Source: Candidatus Levyibacteriota bacterium (lineage in GTDB: Bacteria > Patescibacteriota > Microgenomatia > Levybacterales > UBA12049). Taken from it: a stretch of 14,759 bases of DNA. Position numbers and translations under genes: made by a program. This document shows, one piece after another, positions 6,549 to 12,467 of the stretch; positions within the stretch are counted from its first letter, which is position 1; every line of letters begins with the position of its first letter. Location of the stretch: NCBI GenBank assembly GCA_016184205.1, contig JACPDD010000027.1, positions 1-14,759 on the forward strand, given 5' to 3'. The notes below the pieces were generated by a model. That model was not told the origin of the DNA, made no database searches, and saw only the letters and a list, made by a program, of their open reading frames with translations.

Positions 6549-6589
6549 GGTACGTTCATGAAGCTGAACGTACCAAGCCTGTTGACACC
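6541..6589. promoter_or_regulatory. Two-part palindrome covering both divergent -35 boxes (candidate operator)
   Basis: The inner stem is GGTACGTTCA (6549-6558) against TGAACGTACC (6565-6574), 10 of 10 pairing, with a 6-base centre TGAAGC. The outer arms are GGTGTCAA (6541-6548) and TTGACACC (6582-6589), 8 of 8 pairing, with 7 extra bases on the right side. Each outer arm contains the TTGACA -35 of one of the two divergent promoters. The position between two divergent starts argues for an operator rather than a terminator. It does not match the HrcA/CIRCE consensus (TTAGCACTC-N9-GAGTGCTAA). Confidence 0.6.
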
Positions 6590-6611
6590 AAAGAAGTTTT
6601 TTTGTTATACT
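6582..6611 (+). promoter_or_regulatory. groES-groEL promoter
   Basis: TTGACA (6582-6587) and the extended -10 TGTTATACT (TATACT at 6606-6611, TG at 6603-6604), with an 18-base spacer, form a strong vegetative-type promoter. The predicted start near 6618 gives a leader of about 14 bases to ATG 6632. A TGTCAAC at 6613-6619 is the inverted copy of GTTGACA at 6581-6587 and lies over the expected transcription start. Confidence 0.7.
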
Positions 6612-6631
6612 CTGTCAACTGATTTTTATAT

Positions 6632-6952
6632 ATGATGGCAGTAAAGGCAGCAAAAATAACAAAAATGAGAATAAAGCCTCTGGCCGGATATGTATTGGTT
6701 GAACCCACGGAAGCAGAAGAAAAAACGGCGAGTGGTATTCTTCTTCCTGACGCTGCAAGAGAGAAGCCAGCACAAGGGAAAGTAATATCAGTAGGAACCC
6801 CATTGTATGAGGACGGCAAAAAGATAGTAGCTCCAGTAAATGTTGGAGATGTGGTGATTTATAAAAAATGGGGCGGAGATGAAATTAAGATTGATGGGAA
6901 AGATTTAAAATTGGTCAAGTTTGATGAACTTATGGGAATAGTAGGAAAATAA
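6632..6952 (+). CDS. groES: Co-chaperonin GroES
   Basis: GroES forms the heptameric lid of the GroEL folding chamber in the cytosol. From this ATG the protein has 106 residues. The family core starts at residue 12 (MRIKPLAGYVLVEP) and includes KTASGILLPD and GKVISVG, the mobile-loop region, and ends VKFDELMGIVGK. Starting at the internal ATG 6665 would give 95 residues, the usual GroES length. Starting at 6632, or at ATG 6635 directly after it, adds a basic N-terminal extension (MAVKAAKITK). Neither start has a Shine-Dalgarno site. I chose 6632 because the predicted leader is only about 14 bases and the first ATG is normally used on such short leaders, but 6665 remains possible. groEL follows after one base. 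Confidence 0.93.
   Translation: MMAVKAAKITKMRIKPLAGYVLVEPTEAEEKTASGILLPDAAREKPAQGKVISVGTPLYEDGKKIVAPVNVGDVVIYKKWGGDEIKIDGKDLKLVKFDELMGIVGK
6943..6946 (+). promoter_or_regulatory. groEL ribosome binding site
   Basis: AGGA lies 7 bases before the groEL ATG, inside the last codons of groES. It is one of the few recognisable Shine-Dalgarno sites in the window and belongs to an internal operon gene, whereas the genes with their own promoters mostly lack leaders. Confidence 0.6.
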
Positions 6953-6953
6953 T

Positions 6954-8594
6954 ATGGCAAAAAAAATAATATACGCAGAAGAAGCAAGGCAAAAATTACA
7001 GATTGGAGTAGACCAATTAGGCAAGGCTGTTGCAACAACGCTTGGACCAAAGGGAAGGAACGTTTCTCTTGAGAGAAAATGGGGAGCTCCCAGTGTTATC
7101 CATGATGGCGTCACAGTTGCAAAAGAGATAGAACTTAAGGACCCATTTGAAAATATGGGCGCACAGCTTATTAAGGAAGCCGCTTCAAAAACCGCTGATG
7201 TCGCTGGGGACGGAACAACAACAGCAACTATAATTGCGCAAGCAATAGTAGATGAGGGAATTAAAAATATTACAGCAGGAGCCAATCCAACGCTTTTGAA
7301 AAAAGGCCTTGAAGAAGCAAGTAGGGCTGTGGTTTCTTTTATAAAGACTAAAGCAAAAAATGTTAATATCAAAAATAATGCTGAGATTTCGCAAATTGCT
7401 ACTATTTCTGCTGGCGATGGGGAGATTGGAGAACTTGTAGCTGAAGCTCTTCAAAAAGTAGGAAAAGATGGTGTAGTCTCTGTAGAGGAAGGAAGAGGAT
7501 TATCTACAGAAATAGAATATAAAGAAGGAATGGAATTTGATAAAGGATATGCATCTGCTTACTTTGTGACAAATCCTGAAAAAATGGAAGCCGAGATTGA
7601 AGATCCGTATATCTTAATTACGGACAAAAAGATTTCAAATCTTGCGGAGCTTTTGCCATTCCTTGAGAACCTAGTTAAAGTTTCCAAAAACTTAGTCATT
7701 ATTGCGGATGAGATAGAAGGCGAAGCGTTGGCGGTTTTGGTTGTGAATAAGTTAAAAGGCTCATTTAATGCACTTGCTATCAAAGCTCCAGGATTCGGCG
7801 ACAGGAGAAAGGAAATGCTTGAAGACATAGCAATCTTAACAGGCGGGCAAGTTATTTCGGAAGATACCGGAATTAAATTTGAAAACGTAACAATTGAGCA
7901 GTGCGGAAGGGCAGATAAAGTCTGGGCAGATAAAGAAAACGCAAGAATTATCGGCGGAAAGGGCTTAAGGTCTAAAGTGGCGGCTCGAATTACGCAAATT
8001 AAAAGAACCATTGAGACTTCAACTTCTGACTTTGATAAAGAAAAACTCAAAGAAAGACTTGCAAAACTTTCAGGCGGAGTAGCTGTCATAAATGTTGGAG
8101 CCGCAACGGAAGTTGAGATGAAGGAAAAAAAGGAGAGAGTTATAGATGCCGTAGCTGCGACAAAGGCAGCTTTGGAAGAGGGAGTTGTTCCTGGGGGAGG
8201 AATTGTTCTTTTAGAAGCTATCAAAGTATTAGATCTCAAACTTTTAGAACATATTAGAGGTGTTGGAGATATAGCAACGGGAGTGAATATTTTAAAAAAG
8301 GCACTAGAAGCTCCAGCAAGAAAATTAGCTGAAAATGCTGGAATAAATGGTGATGTGGTTATTGAAAATATAAACAAGCAGGAAGCGGGATTTGGTTTCA
8401 ATGTTATGACCGAAGCATACGTAGATATGATAAAAGAAGGAATAATTGATCCTGCAAAAGTCTCAAGAACGGCTGTAGAAAATGCAGTGTCTGTTGCCAA
8501 TATGATATTGACAACTGAAGCATTAGTAACAGAAATACCTGAAGAAAAACCAGCACCCCCGGGAGTGCCGGGCGGCATGGACATGGGCTACTAA
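6954..8594 (+). CDS. groEL: Chaperonin GroEL
   Basis: This 546-residue subunit of the ATP-driven folding chamber has the normal length. Nucleotide-binding elements are present: ATTLGPKGRNV (27-37), DGVTVAKEI (51-59) and GDGTTTAT with Asp86, equivalent to E. coli Asp87. The apical domain contains KAPGFGDRRKEMLEDIAILT. The equatorial return contains EVEMKEKKERVIDA, with the Asp equivalent to E. coli Asp398, and VVPGGG. The C-terminus is a short GGM-type tail ending PGGMDMGY, much shorter than the (GGM)n tail of E. coli. It is co-transcribed with groES, with one base between stop and start. No strong U-tract terminator follows it. Confidence 0.98.
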   Translation: MAKKIIYAEEARQKLQIGVDQLGKAVATTLGPKGRNVSLERKWGAPSVIHDGVTVAKEIELKDPFENMGAQLIKEAASKTADVAGDGTTTATIIAQAIVDEGIKNITAGANPTLLKKGLEEASRAVVSFIKTKAKNVNIKNNAEISQIATISAGDGEIGELVAEALQKVGKDGVVSVEEGRGLSTEIEYKEGMEFDKGYASAYFVTNPEKMEAEIEDPYILITDKKISNLAELLPFLENLVKVSKNLVIIADEIEGEALAVLVVNKLKGSFNALAIKAPGFGDRRKEMLEDIAILTGGQVISEDTGIKFENVTIEQCGRADKVWADKENARIIGGKGLRSKVAARITQIKRTIETSTSDFDKEKLKERLAKLSGGVAVINVGAATEVEMKEKKERVIDAVAATKAALEEGVVPGGGIVLLEAIKVLDLKLLEHIRGVGDIATGVNILKKALEAPARKLAENAGINGDVVIENINKQEAGFGFNVMTEAYVDMIKEGIIDPAKVSRTAVENAVSVANMILTTEALVTEIPEEKPAPPGVPGGMDMGY

Positions 8595-8622
8595 CCACTT
8601 CGTGGTAATGTCAAATATTACC
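8594..8622 (+). other. Two overlapping small hairpins after groEL
   Basis: ACCAC-TTC-GTGGT (8594-8606) and GGTAAT-GTCAAAT-ATTACC (8604-8622) share GGT and so exclude each other. Neither is followed by a run of T, so a standard intrinsic terminator is not supported. They could be mRNA 3'-end structures or chance. Confidence 0.3.
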
Positions 8623-8653
8623 AATAGTCAAATCTCAAATAATCCAATTAATC

Positions 8654-8662
8654 TGCTATAAT
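8654..8662 (+). promoter_or_regulatory. GNAT gene promoter, extended -10, leaderless
   Basis: TGCTATAAT (TATAAT 8657-8662, TG 8654-8655) lies exactly 6 bases before ATG 8669, identical in sequence and spacing to the lepA promoter. No -35 is visible. Three TCAAAT copies (8611-8616, 8628-8633, 8635-8640) lie upstream in an AT-rich stretch. Confidence 0.65.
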
Positions 8663-8668
8663 CGCTTC

Positions 8669-9193
8669 ATGACTAACGAAGGTTCTCCGGTAAGGCATCC
8701 TATTGAAATAGTTTCTTCTGATGGAGAAGTAGTTCTTAGGCAATTTACTCCTCAAGACGCTGAAGATATATTTTCTCTAATAGATAACAACAGAGGACAT
8801 CTTTCTCAATTTGGGGATGATACTGCGGAGAAATATCCTACTCTAGAATCAGTTAGGAAAAGCATAGAAGAACCATCTAATCCAAATAGGCTAAGATTTG
8901 CAATAAGAAATAAAGCCGGAGTTTTTGTTGGAAGCATAAATATAACCCCTGAAGGGGATGATCCAAAAACTGCAGAGATAGGTTATTATCTAGGAAGTGA
9001 ATTTCAGGGGAAAGGATATATGGGAAGGGCAGTGGAGTCGTTAACTAACTATGGATTTGAAACCTTAAGTTATGAATCTATCTATGGAGATGTTGTCGGG
9101 AGTAACGAGACTTCGATAAATGTTCTTTTACGTGCAGGCTATAAGGAAATTTCAAGACAAGAAGGAAAGATTCGATTTACAAAACAAAAATAA
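8669..9193 (+). CDS. GNAT family N-acetyltransferase, RimJ/RimL-like
   Basis: This 174-residue cytosolic protein belongs to the acetyl-CoA-dependent GNAT superfamily. The N-terminal strand VVLRQFTPQDAEDIFSLIDN (21-40) is typical of the RimJ/RimL/YdaF type. IGYYLGSEFQGKGYMGRAV (104-122) is motif A, with the acetyl-CoA pyrophosphate-binding loop QGKGYMG at 113-119. NETSINVLLRAGYKE (146-160) is motif B. RimJ/RimL enzymes acetylate N-termini of ribosomal proteins, but relatives act on other amines, so the substrate cannot be named. The start is fixed by the leaderless promoter; the reading MTNEGSPVRHP is the first ATG after it. It is a single-gene transcription unit on present evidence. Confidence 0.9.
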   Translation: MTNEGSPVRHPIEIVSSDGEVVLRQFTPQDAEDIFSLIDNNRGHLSQFGDDTAEKYPTLESVRKSIEEPSNPNRLRFAIRNKAGVFVGSINITPEGDDPKTAEIGYYLGSEFQGKGYMGRAVESLTNYGFETLSYESIYGDVVGSNETSINVLLRAGYKEISRQEGKIRFTKQK

Positions 9194-9207
9194 GTTACTT
9201 CTTAAAT

Positions 9208-9240
9208 AACTATACGCTAGACGCTATTCACTATACGCTA
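9208..9240 (+). repeat. 20-base repeat, copy B, plus partial copy (intergenic)
   Basis: 9208-9227 is identical to 3811-3830 in lepA. The element continues with a second CTATACGCTA (9231-9240), a copy of 9210-9219, spaced 21 bases. The array abuts and partly overlaps the promoter of the PEGA/SH3b gene. Confidence 0.7.
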
Positions 9241-9255
9241 CCTTTGTGTTATATT
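9227..9255 (+). promoter_or_regulatory. Promoter of the PEGA/SH3b gene
   Basis: TTCACT (9227-9232), a 17-base spacer and the extended -10 TGTTATATT (TATATT 9250-9255, TG 9247-9248) predict a start near 9262 and a leader of about 11 bases to ATG 9273. The -35 overlaps the 20-base repeat array. Confidence 0.55.
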
Positions 9256-9272
9256 ATCTAGACTCGCTTTCT

Positions 9273-10100
9273 ATGAAAAGATTACTTCTTTGGGTTATCC
9301 CTCTTCTTGTTGCAATTCCGGTTTTTATAGGAACAGTTGTTTATCTTAACCAAAAAACAGGAAAAGGAGCTTTGCAGGTAACGTCTATTCCGGACAGCAA
9401 CGTTTACCTTGATGGAAAGCTGATTGGCAAAACCCCGCTTTGCAAATGTGAAACAGCGGATATGATTCCTGTTGGGGACCACGTTGTGAAACTTGTTCCT
9501 TCAAGTGGAGACTTCATGCCCTTTGAAGGGAAAGTGATAATTTATAAGTCGGTCCTTACAGTTTTGGATAGAACTTTTGGAAGCGGTGCATCTTCCCAAG
9601 GCTCTATTATCACTCTTACTAAAATAGCAGACAAAGATGCTGCGCAATTTTTTGCAGTTTCTTTTCCGGATAAAGCGCAGGTTTTGCTTGACGGAAGCCC
9701 TGCTGGGACAACCACGTTAACTCTATCAAACATTACGGCGTCTGACCATGAATTAACATTCAGAAAAGAAGGATACAAGGAAAAAGTAATTAGAGTAAGG
9801 GCTGCAAAAGGATATAAACTTAGCTCAATCGTATATCTAGGAATCTCAGATGAGATTGCTTCAAGTTCCGCAGTTGCATCGTCTTCCGCAGTGGCGGCAG
9901 TTGCTAAGGTTTTAATCCTTGCAACGCCAACAGGTTTTCTAAATGTCCGAGACAGCGCATCTTTATCAGGCTCTATATTGGAAAGAGTAAATCCCGGGGA
10001 TAGTTTTGAGCTGGTCTCTGAAACTGCTGGTTGGTATGAAATAAAATTAGCAAGCGGAGAAACAGGATGGATTAGTTCCCAATACGCCCTAAAGCAGTAA
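9273..10100 (+). CDS. Membrane-anchored PEGA-domain and SH3b-domain protein
   Basis: The 275-residue protein starts at ATG 9273 (MKRLLLWVIPLLVAIP). A GTG at 9246 in the same frame lies upstream of the -10 box and is rejected. Order: N-terminal membrane helix (5-24); a first PEGA-type repeat (about 33-98, ALQVTSIPDSNVYLDGKLIG); a second (about 125-188, VSFPDKAQVLLDGSPAG and LTFRKEGYKEKVI); a low-complexity linker with a duplicated ASSSAVA (196-207); and a bacterial SH3 domain (about 218-273, LNVRDSASLSGSILERVNPG and GWYEIKLASGETGWISSQYA). PEGA domains are named for their motif and are common in envelope proteins; SH3b domains often bind cell-wall peptides. A role at the cell envelope is inferred; no catalytic domain is seen. 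Cys57 and Cys59 form a CKC pair. The gene converges on the glycan operon with 2 bases between stops. Confidence 0.85.
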   Translation: MKRLLLWVIPLLVAIPVFIGTVVYLNQKTGKGALQVTSIPDSNVYLDGKLIGKTPLCKCETADMIPVGDHVVKLVPSSGDFMPFEGKVIIYKSVLTVLDRTFGSGASSQGSIITLTKIADKDAAQFFAVSFPDKAQVLLDGSPAGTTTLTLSNITASDHELTFRKEGYKEKVIRVRAAKGYKLSSIVYLGISDEIASSSAVASSSAVAAVAKVLILATPTGFLNVRDSASLSGSILERVNPGDSFELVSETAGWYEIKLASGETGWISSQYALKQ

Positions 10101-10102
10101 TC

Positions 10103-11053
10103 TCATGGTCCTATTATATAAATAATTGTCAAGACCATTATTATCCAAAGTATAACCGTTGAAAGAAGTGCTTTGTCTGAAAGCAAAACTTTTTCAGGGC
10201 TTTCTCCTTCATGCTTCTCATAAATATCTTGAAGATATCTCATTAGTCCATATACAACTGGAATTATTGTTATCATGAGCCACTTTCTTTGAAAAAATGC
10301 GGGAAGAAAATCGGGCAAAAGTATGCTCACACCGGGCTTGAAACCTTGAGGGTTTTCAAGAAAAGTAAAAAGGGCATAGGAAATAAAAGTTGACGTTGCA
10401 AAGATAGATGCATATACATCCAGGAGTCTTTCCGAATAATGAGAAAGTGTTTTTCTAATTGCAGCAATGTTGCCTTCCTTATTTTGAGAAACAAGAGTTA
10501 GCTCAGAACGCCTTTTCCCAATAGCTAAGAAAAGCGCTAGAGAAATGGTAGTTAAAAGTAACCAGACGGATATGTGATAGCCGCTTACAAATGCTCCTGC
10601 ATAAACTCTAATAATATAACCTGAAGCAATAGCCAAGATATCTATGACGGTAATACCTTTAAAGAATACGGAATAGAGTATCTGAACTGCAACGTAAGTA
10701 ACTGCCACAATGAAAAACGCAGGAGTCAAATAGAAAGAAAAATAGAGAGAAAAAATAATAAGAGCAGTAGCAATAATCAGGGCCATTGGAATTGGTATAT
10801 CTCCATGCGCAAGAGGCCTAAATTTTTTAAAGGGATGAAGCCTATCTTTTTTAACATCAAAAATGTCATTAACAATGTAAGCAGCTGATGAAAGTCCGCA
10901 GAAGAGAAAGAAACCGATAAGTACATTCTCAAAAGCTATAGGATTAAACAATTGTCCGGAAAAAATAATTGCAGCAAATATGGCAAAGTTTTTAATCCAT
11001 TGTTGAGGCCTTAGTAATCTTAAAATGTTAAGTTCAAACCTCTTCTCTGTCAT
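10103..11053 (-). CDS. UbiA-family prenyltransferase, decaprenyl-phosphate phosphoribosyltransferase-like
   Basis: This 316-residue protein has about 8-9 membrane helices. The N-terminal RPQQWIKN (15-22) and the first Asp motif NDIFDVKKDRLHP (62-74), followed by FRPLAHGDI, are hallmarks of the UbiA subgroup that includes mycobacterial Rv3806c. The second loop has LYSVFFKGITVIDILAIASG (126-145), with Lys132 and Asp138. Rv3806c-type enzymes join phosphoribosyl pyrophosphate to a polyprenyl phosphate, giving a precursor for lipid-linked ribose or arabinose. The match to this subgroup rather than to quinone-pathway UbiA is by motif, so activity is inferred. It is the last gene of the operon; its start overlaps the preceding gene by 20 bases, which suggests coupled translation. 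No phosphatase or epimerase partner (as in the mycobacterial arabinan pathway) is in the window. Confidence 0.85.
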   Translation of the reverse strand: MTEKRFELNILRLLRPQQWIKNFAIFAAIIFSGQLFNPIAFENVLIGFFLFCGLSSAAYIVNDIFDVKKDRLHPFKKFRPLAHGDIPIPMALIIATALIIFSLYFSFYLTPAFFIVAVTYVAVQILYSVFFKGITVIDILAIASGYIIRVYAGAFVSGYHISVWLLLTTISLALFLAIGKRRSELTLVSQNKEGNIAAIRKTLSHYSERLLDVYASIFATSTFISYALFTFLENPQGFKPGVSILLPDFLPAFFQRKWLMITIIPVVYGLMRYLQDIYEKHEGESPEKVLLSDKALLSTVILWIIMVLTIIYIIGP

Positions 11054-12101
11054 TTTTTTTGTTGAGTGTATGTAAGAAAAGTAACCCCCCGCCTACAATA
11101 ATCCCAACCATAATTAAAGCAAACAATTTTCCTCTGCTGGACAACAGCAGTGAAAGCGAGCCTAATATAGCAGAAATAATCCAGTAAAACAATGCTATAT
11201 GTCTCTGTCCAAACCCAAAATTTAAAAGCAAATGGTGTAAGTGTTTATTGTCATGCCAAAAAGGTGAACGGCCGGTTAATACCCGTCTTGATATTGTAAA
11301 TACTCCATCAATCATGGGAACTCCCATAACCAAAACTGCAGTTGCAAGCTTTGCACTAGATAGCATTGAGACTGCTGCAAGTAGCAGATAGATAGCTGTT
11401 GCTCCATATCCTGGGAAAATTTTTGCCGGATAAAAATTAAAAACAAGAAAGCCCAAAGATGCTCCGGCAATTATAAAAGAGAGTTTTGCAGAGAGTATGG
11501 AAAGAGAATCAAAAGGTCCAAACCTAAGACTTAAAAGACCAATAACAATTGCAGATATGGCAACGACTCCGGGCATTTGTCCATCCACGCCCTTGCTCCA
11601 GTTGAGCATATTCATAACCCACACAATCCATACAACTGCAACAACATCTGACAGGGGAATATTTAAAGGCAGTAAAATACTATTTAAATAAAAAATTCCT
11701 CCCAGGGGATTTGTAATAAATGGAATGCTTACGCCACTTGCAACAACTATAATTGCGCAGAGTATATTTACTGGAAGTCGGATATAAGGGGATAAGTCAT
11801 ACTTATCGTCCAAGACGCCAATAGATAAAGCTATAAATGCCGCGAAAAGCAAAGCCCAAACTATATTTGTTAAAGGAAGCAACATAAAACTTCCTACCGC
11901 AACACCGATAAAAAGGGGAATTCCTCCTCCTCTTGGGATTGGAACTTTATGGATAATTGCCGGATGCTTATGTTTTGAAGGATCGTCAATTATGCCGAAT
12001 CTCTTGATAAGGATAAGGCTAAGAGGGGTTGCAATAACTGTTGCAATAAAAGAAATAAAAAACGGCGCAAAAATTATATTTCCTGTTATATTCTGAATCA
12101 T
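11034..12101 (-). CDS. WecA/MraY-fold polyprenyl-phosphate sugar-1-phosphate transferase homologue with altered active site
   Basis: This 355-residue protein has about 10-11 membrane helices. Family marks: HKVPIPRGGGIPLF (51-64), GVLDDKYDLSP with the DDxxD motif (98-102), NMLNWSKGVDGQMPG (164-178), and RSPFWHDNKHLHH (278-290) with the His motif. Relatives transfer a sugar-1-phosphate from a UDP-sugar to polyprenyl phosphate on the cytosolic side, the first step of many surface glycans. Two usual residues differ. In the NxxNxxDGxDG motif the first Asp is Lys170 (Asp173 is kept). In the loop that normally reads GDSGS, the sequence is GYGAT, with Tyr232 at the catalytic-loop Asp. It may be a divergent enzyme with another substrate or an inactive partner. 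It starts immediately after the stop of the three-helix gene and overlaps the UbiA gene by 20 bases. Confidence 0.85.
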   Translation of the reverse strand: MIQNITGNIIFAPFFISFIATVIATPLSLILIKRFGIIDDPSKHKHPAIIHKVPIPRGGGIPLFIGVAVGSFMLLPLTNIVWALLFAAFIALSIGVLDDKYDLSPYIRLPVNILCAIIVVASGVSIPFITNPLGGIFYLNSILLPLNIPLSDVVAVVWIVWVMNMLNWSKGVDGQMPGVVAISAIVIGLLSLRFGPFDSLSILSAKLSFIIAGASLGFLVFNFYPAKIFPGYGATAIYLLLAAVSMLSSAKLATAVLVMGVPMIDGVFTISRRVLTGRSPFWHDNKHLHHLLLNFGFGQRHIALFYWIISAILGSLSLLLSSRGKLFALIMVGIIVGGGLLFLHTLNKKNDREEV

Positions 12102-12467
12102 CTAAGCCACTAAATTTATTATAACCACACTAAAAATAAGTATTAAAAGTATGGAAAGAAGAGTTGTGACTGCAAAAATGCGTGAAAGAAGAGGACTCTT
12201 TGCATATATGAGAGAAGAGAGAGTTAAATTGGAAACTAGTATTAAAACGGTTGTAAGCAATGGAATGAATATGGTAAATTTTGGCCCTATTCTATCATTG
12301 CCCCAGGGGAGTTGATTAAAGACAGGAATAAAAGGAGGAAGACTAAAGAATCGAATAAGCACATATAAAAAGGTTAAGAGCATTATGAAAATAGACACGA
12401 CCGTGGATTTGTAAATTATTCTGTCTGTTATTGCAGGATTAAAAAATTCTTTCATAAATTTTCGCAT
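12102..12467 (-). CDS. Small three-helix membrane protein, unknown function
   Basis: I do not recognise this 121-residue protein. It has a charged N-terminus (MRKFMKEFFNPAITDRIIYK), three hydrophobic helices (about 22-42, 65-88 and 95-119), and an extracytoplasmic-type loop between the first two (RFFSLPPFIPVFNQLPWGND). An in-frame ATG at 12455 is an alternative start, with a GGAA about 11 bases upstream. From the first ATG the gene overlaps the GT39 gene by 29 bases. The WecA-like gene starts with no gap after its stop. Being tightly embedded in a lipid-linked glycan operon, it may be an accessory subunit of one of the neighbouring membrane enzymes, but this is inferred from position only. 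Confidence 0.75.
   Translation of the reverse strand: MRKFMKEFFNPAITDRIIYKSTVVSIFIMLLTFLYVLIRFFSLPPFIPVFNQLPWGNDRIGPKFTIFIPLLTTVLILVSNLTLSSLIYAKSPLLSRIFAVTTLLSILLILIFSVVIINLVA

Noticed and set aside
6541..6589. CIRCE/HrcA operator upstream of groES
   Set aside because: There is an inverted repeat but its sequence and spacing do not match TTAGCACTC-N9-GAGTGCTAA.
6541..6589. Intrinsic terminator
   Set aside because: The palindrome lies between two divergent gene starts, where no transcript is expected to end, and it overlaps both -35 boxes.
6905..7454. Minus-strand frames opposite groES/groEL
   Set aside because: They are antisense to conserved chaperonin sequence, with no recognisable product.
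7559..8584. Long open frame on the minus strand (341 codons) opposite groEL
   Set aside because: It lies entirely antisense to a clearly conserved groEL, its translation is Ser/Ala/Pro-rich with no domain, and it has no promoter or start signal. It is a composition shadow.
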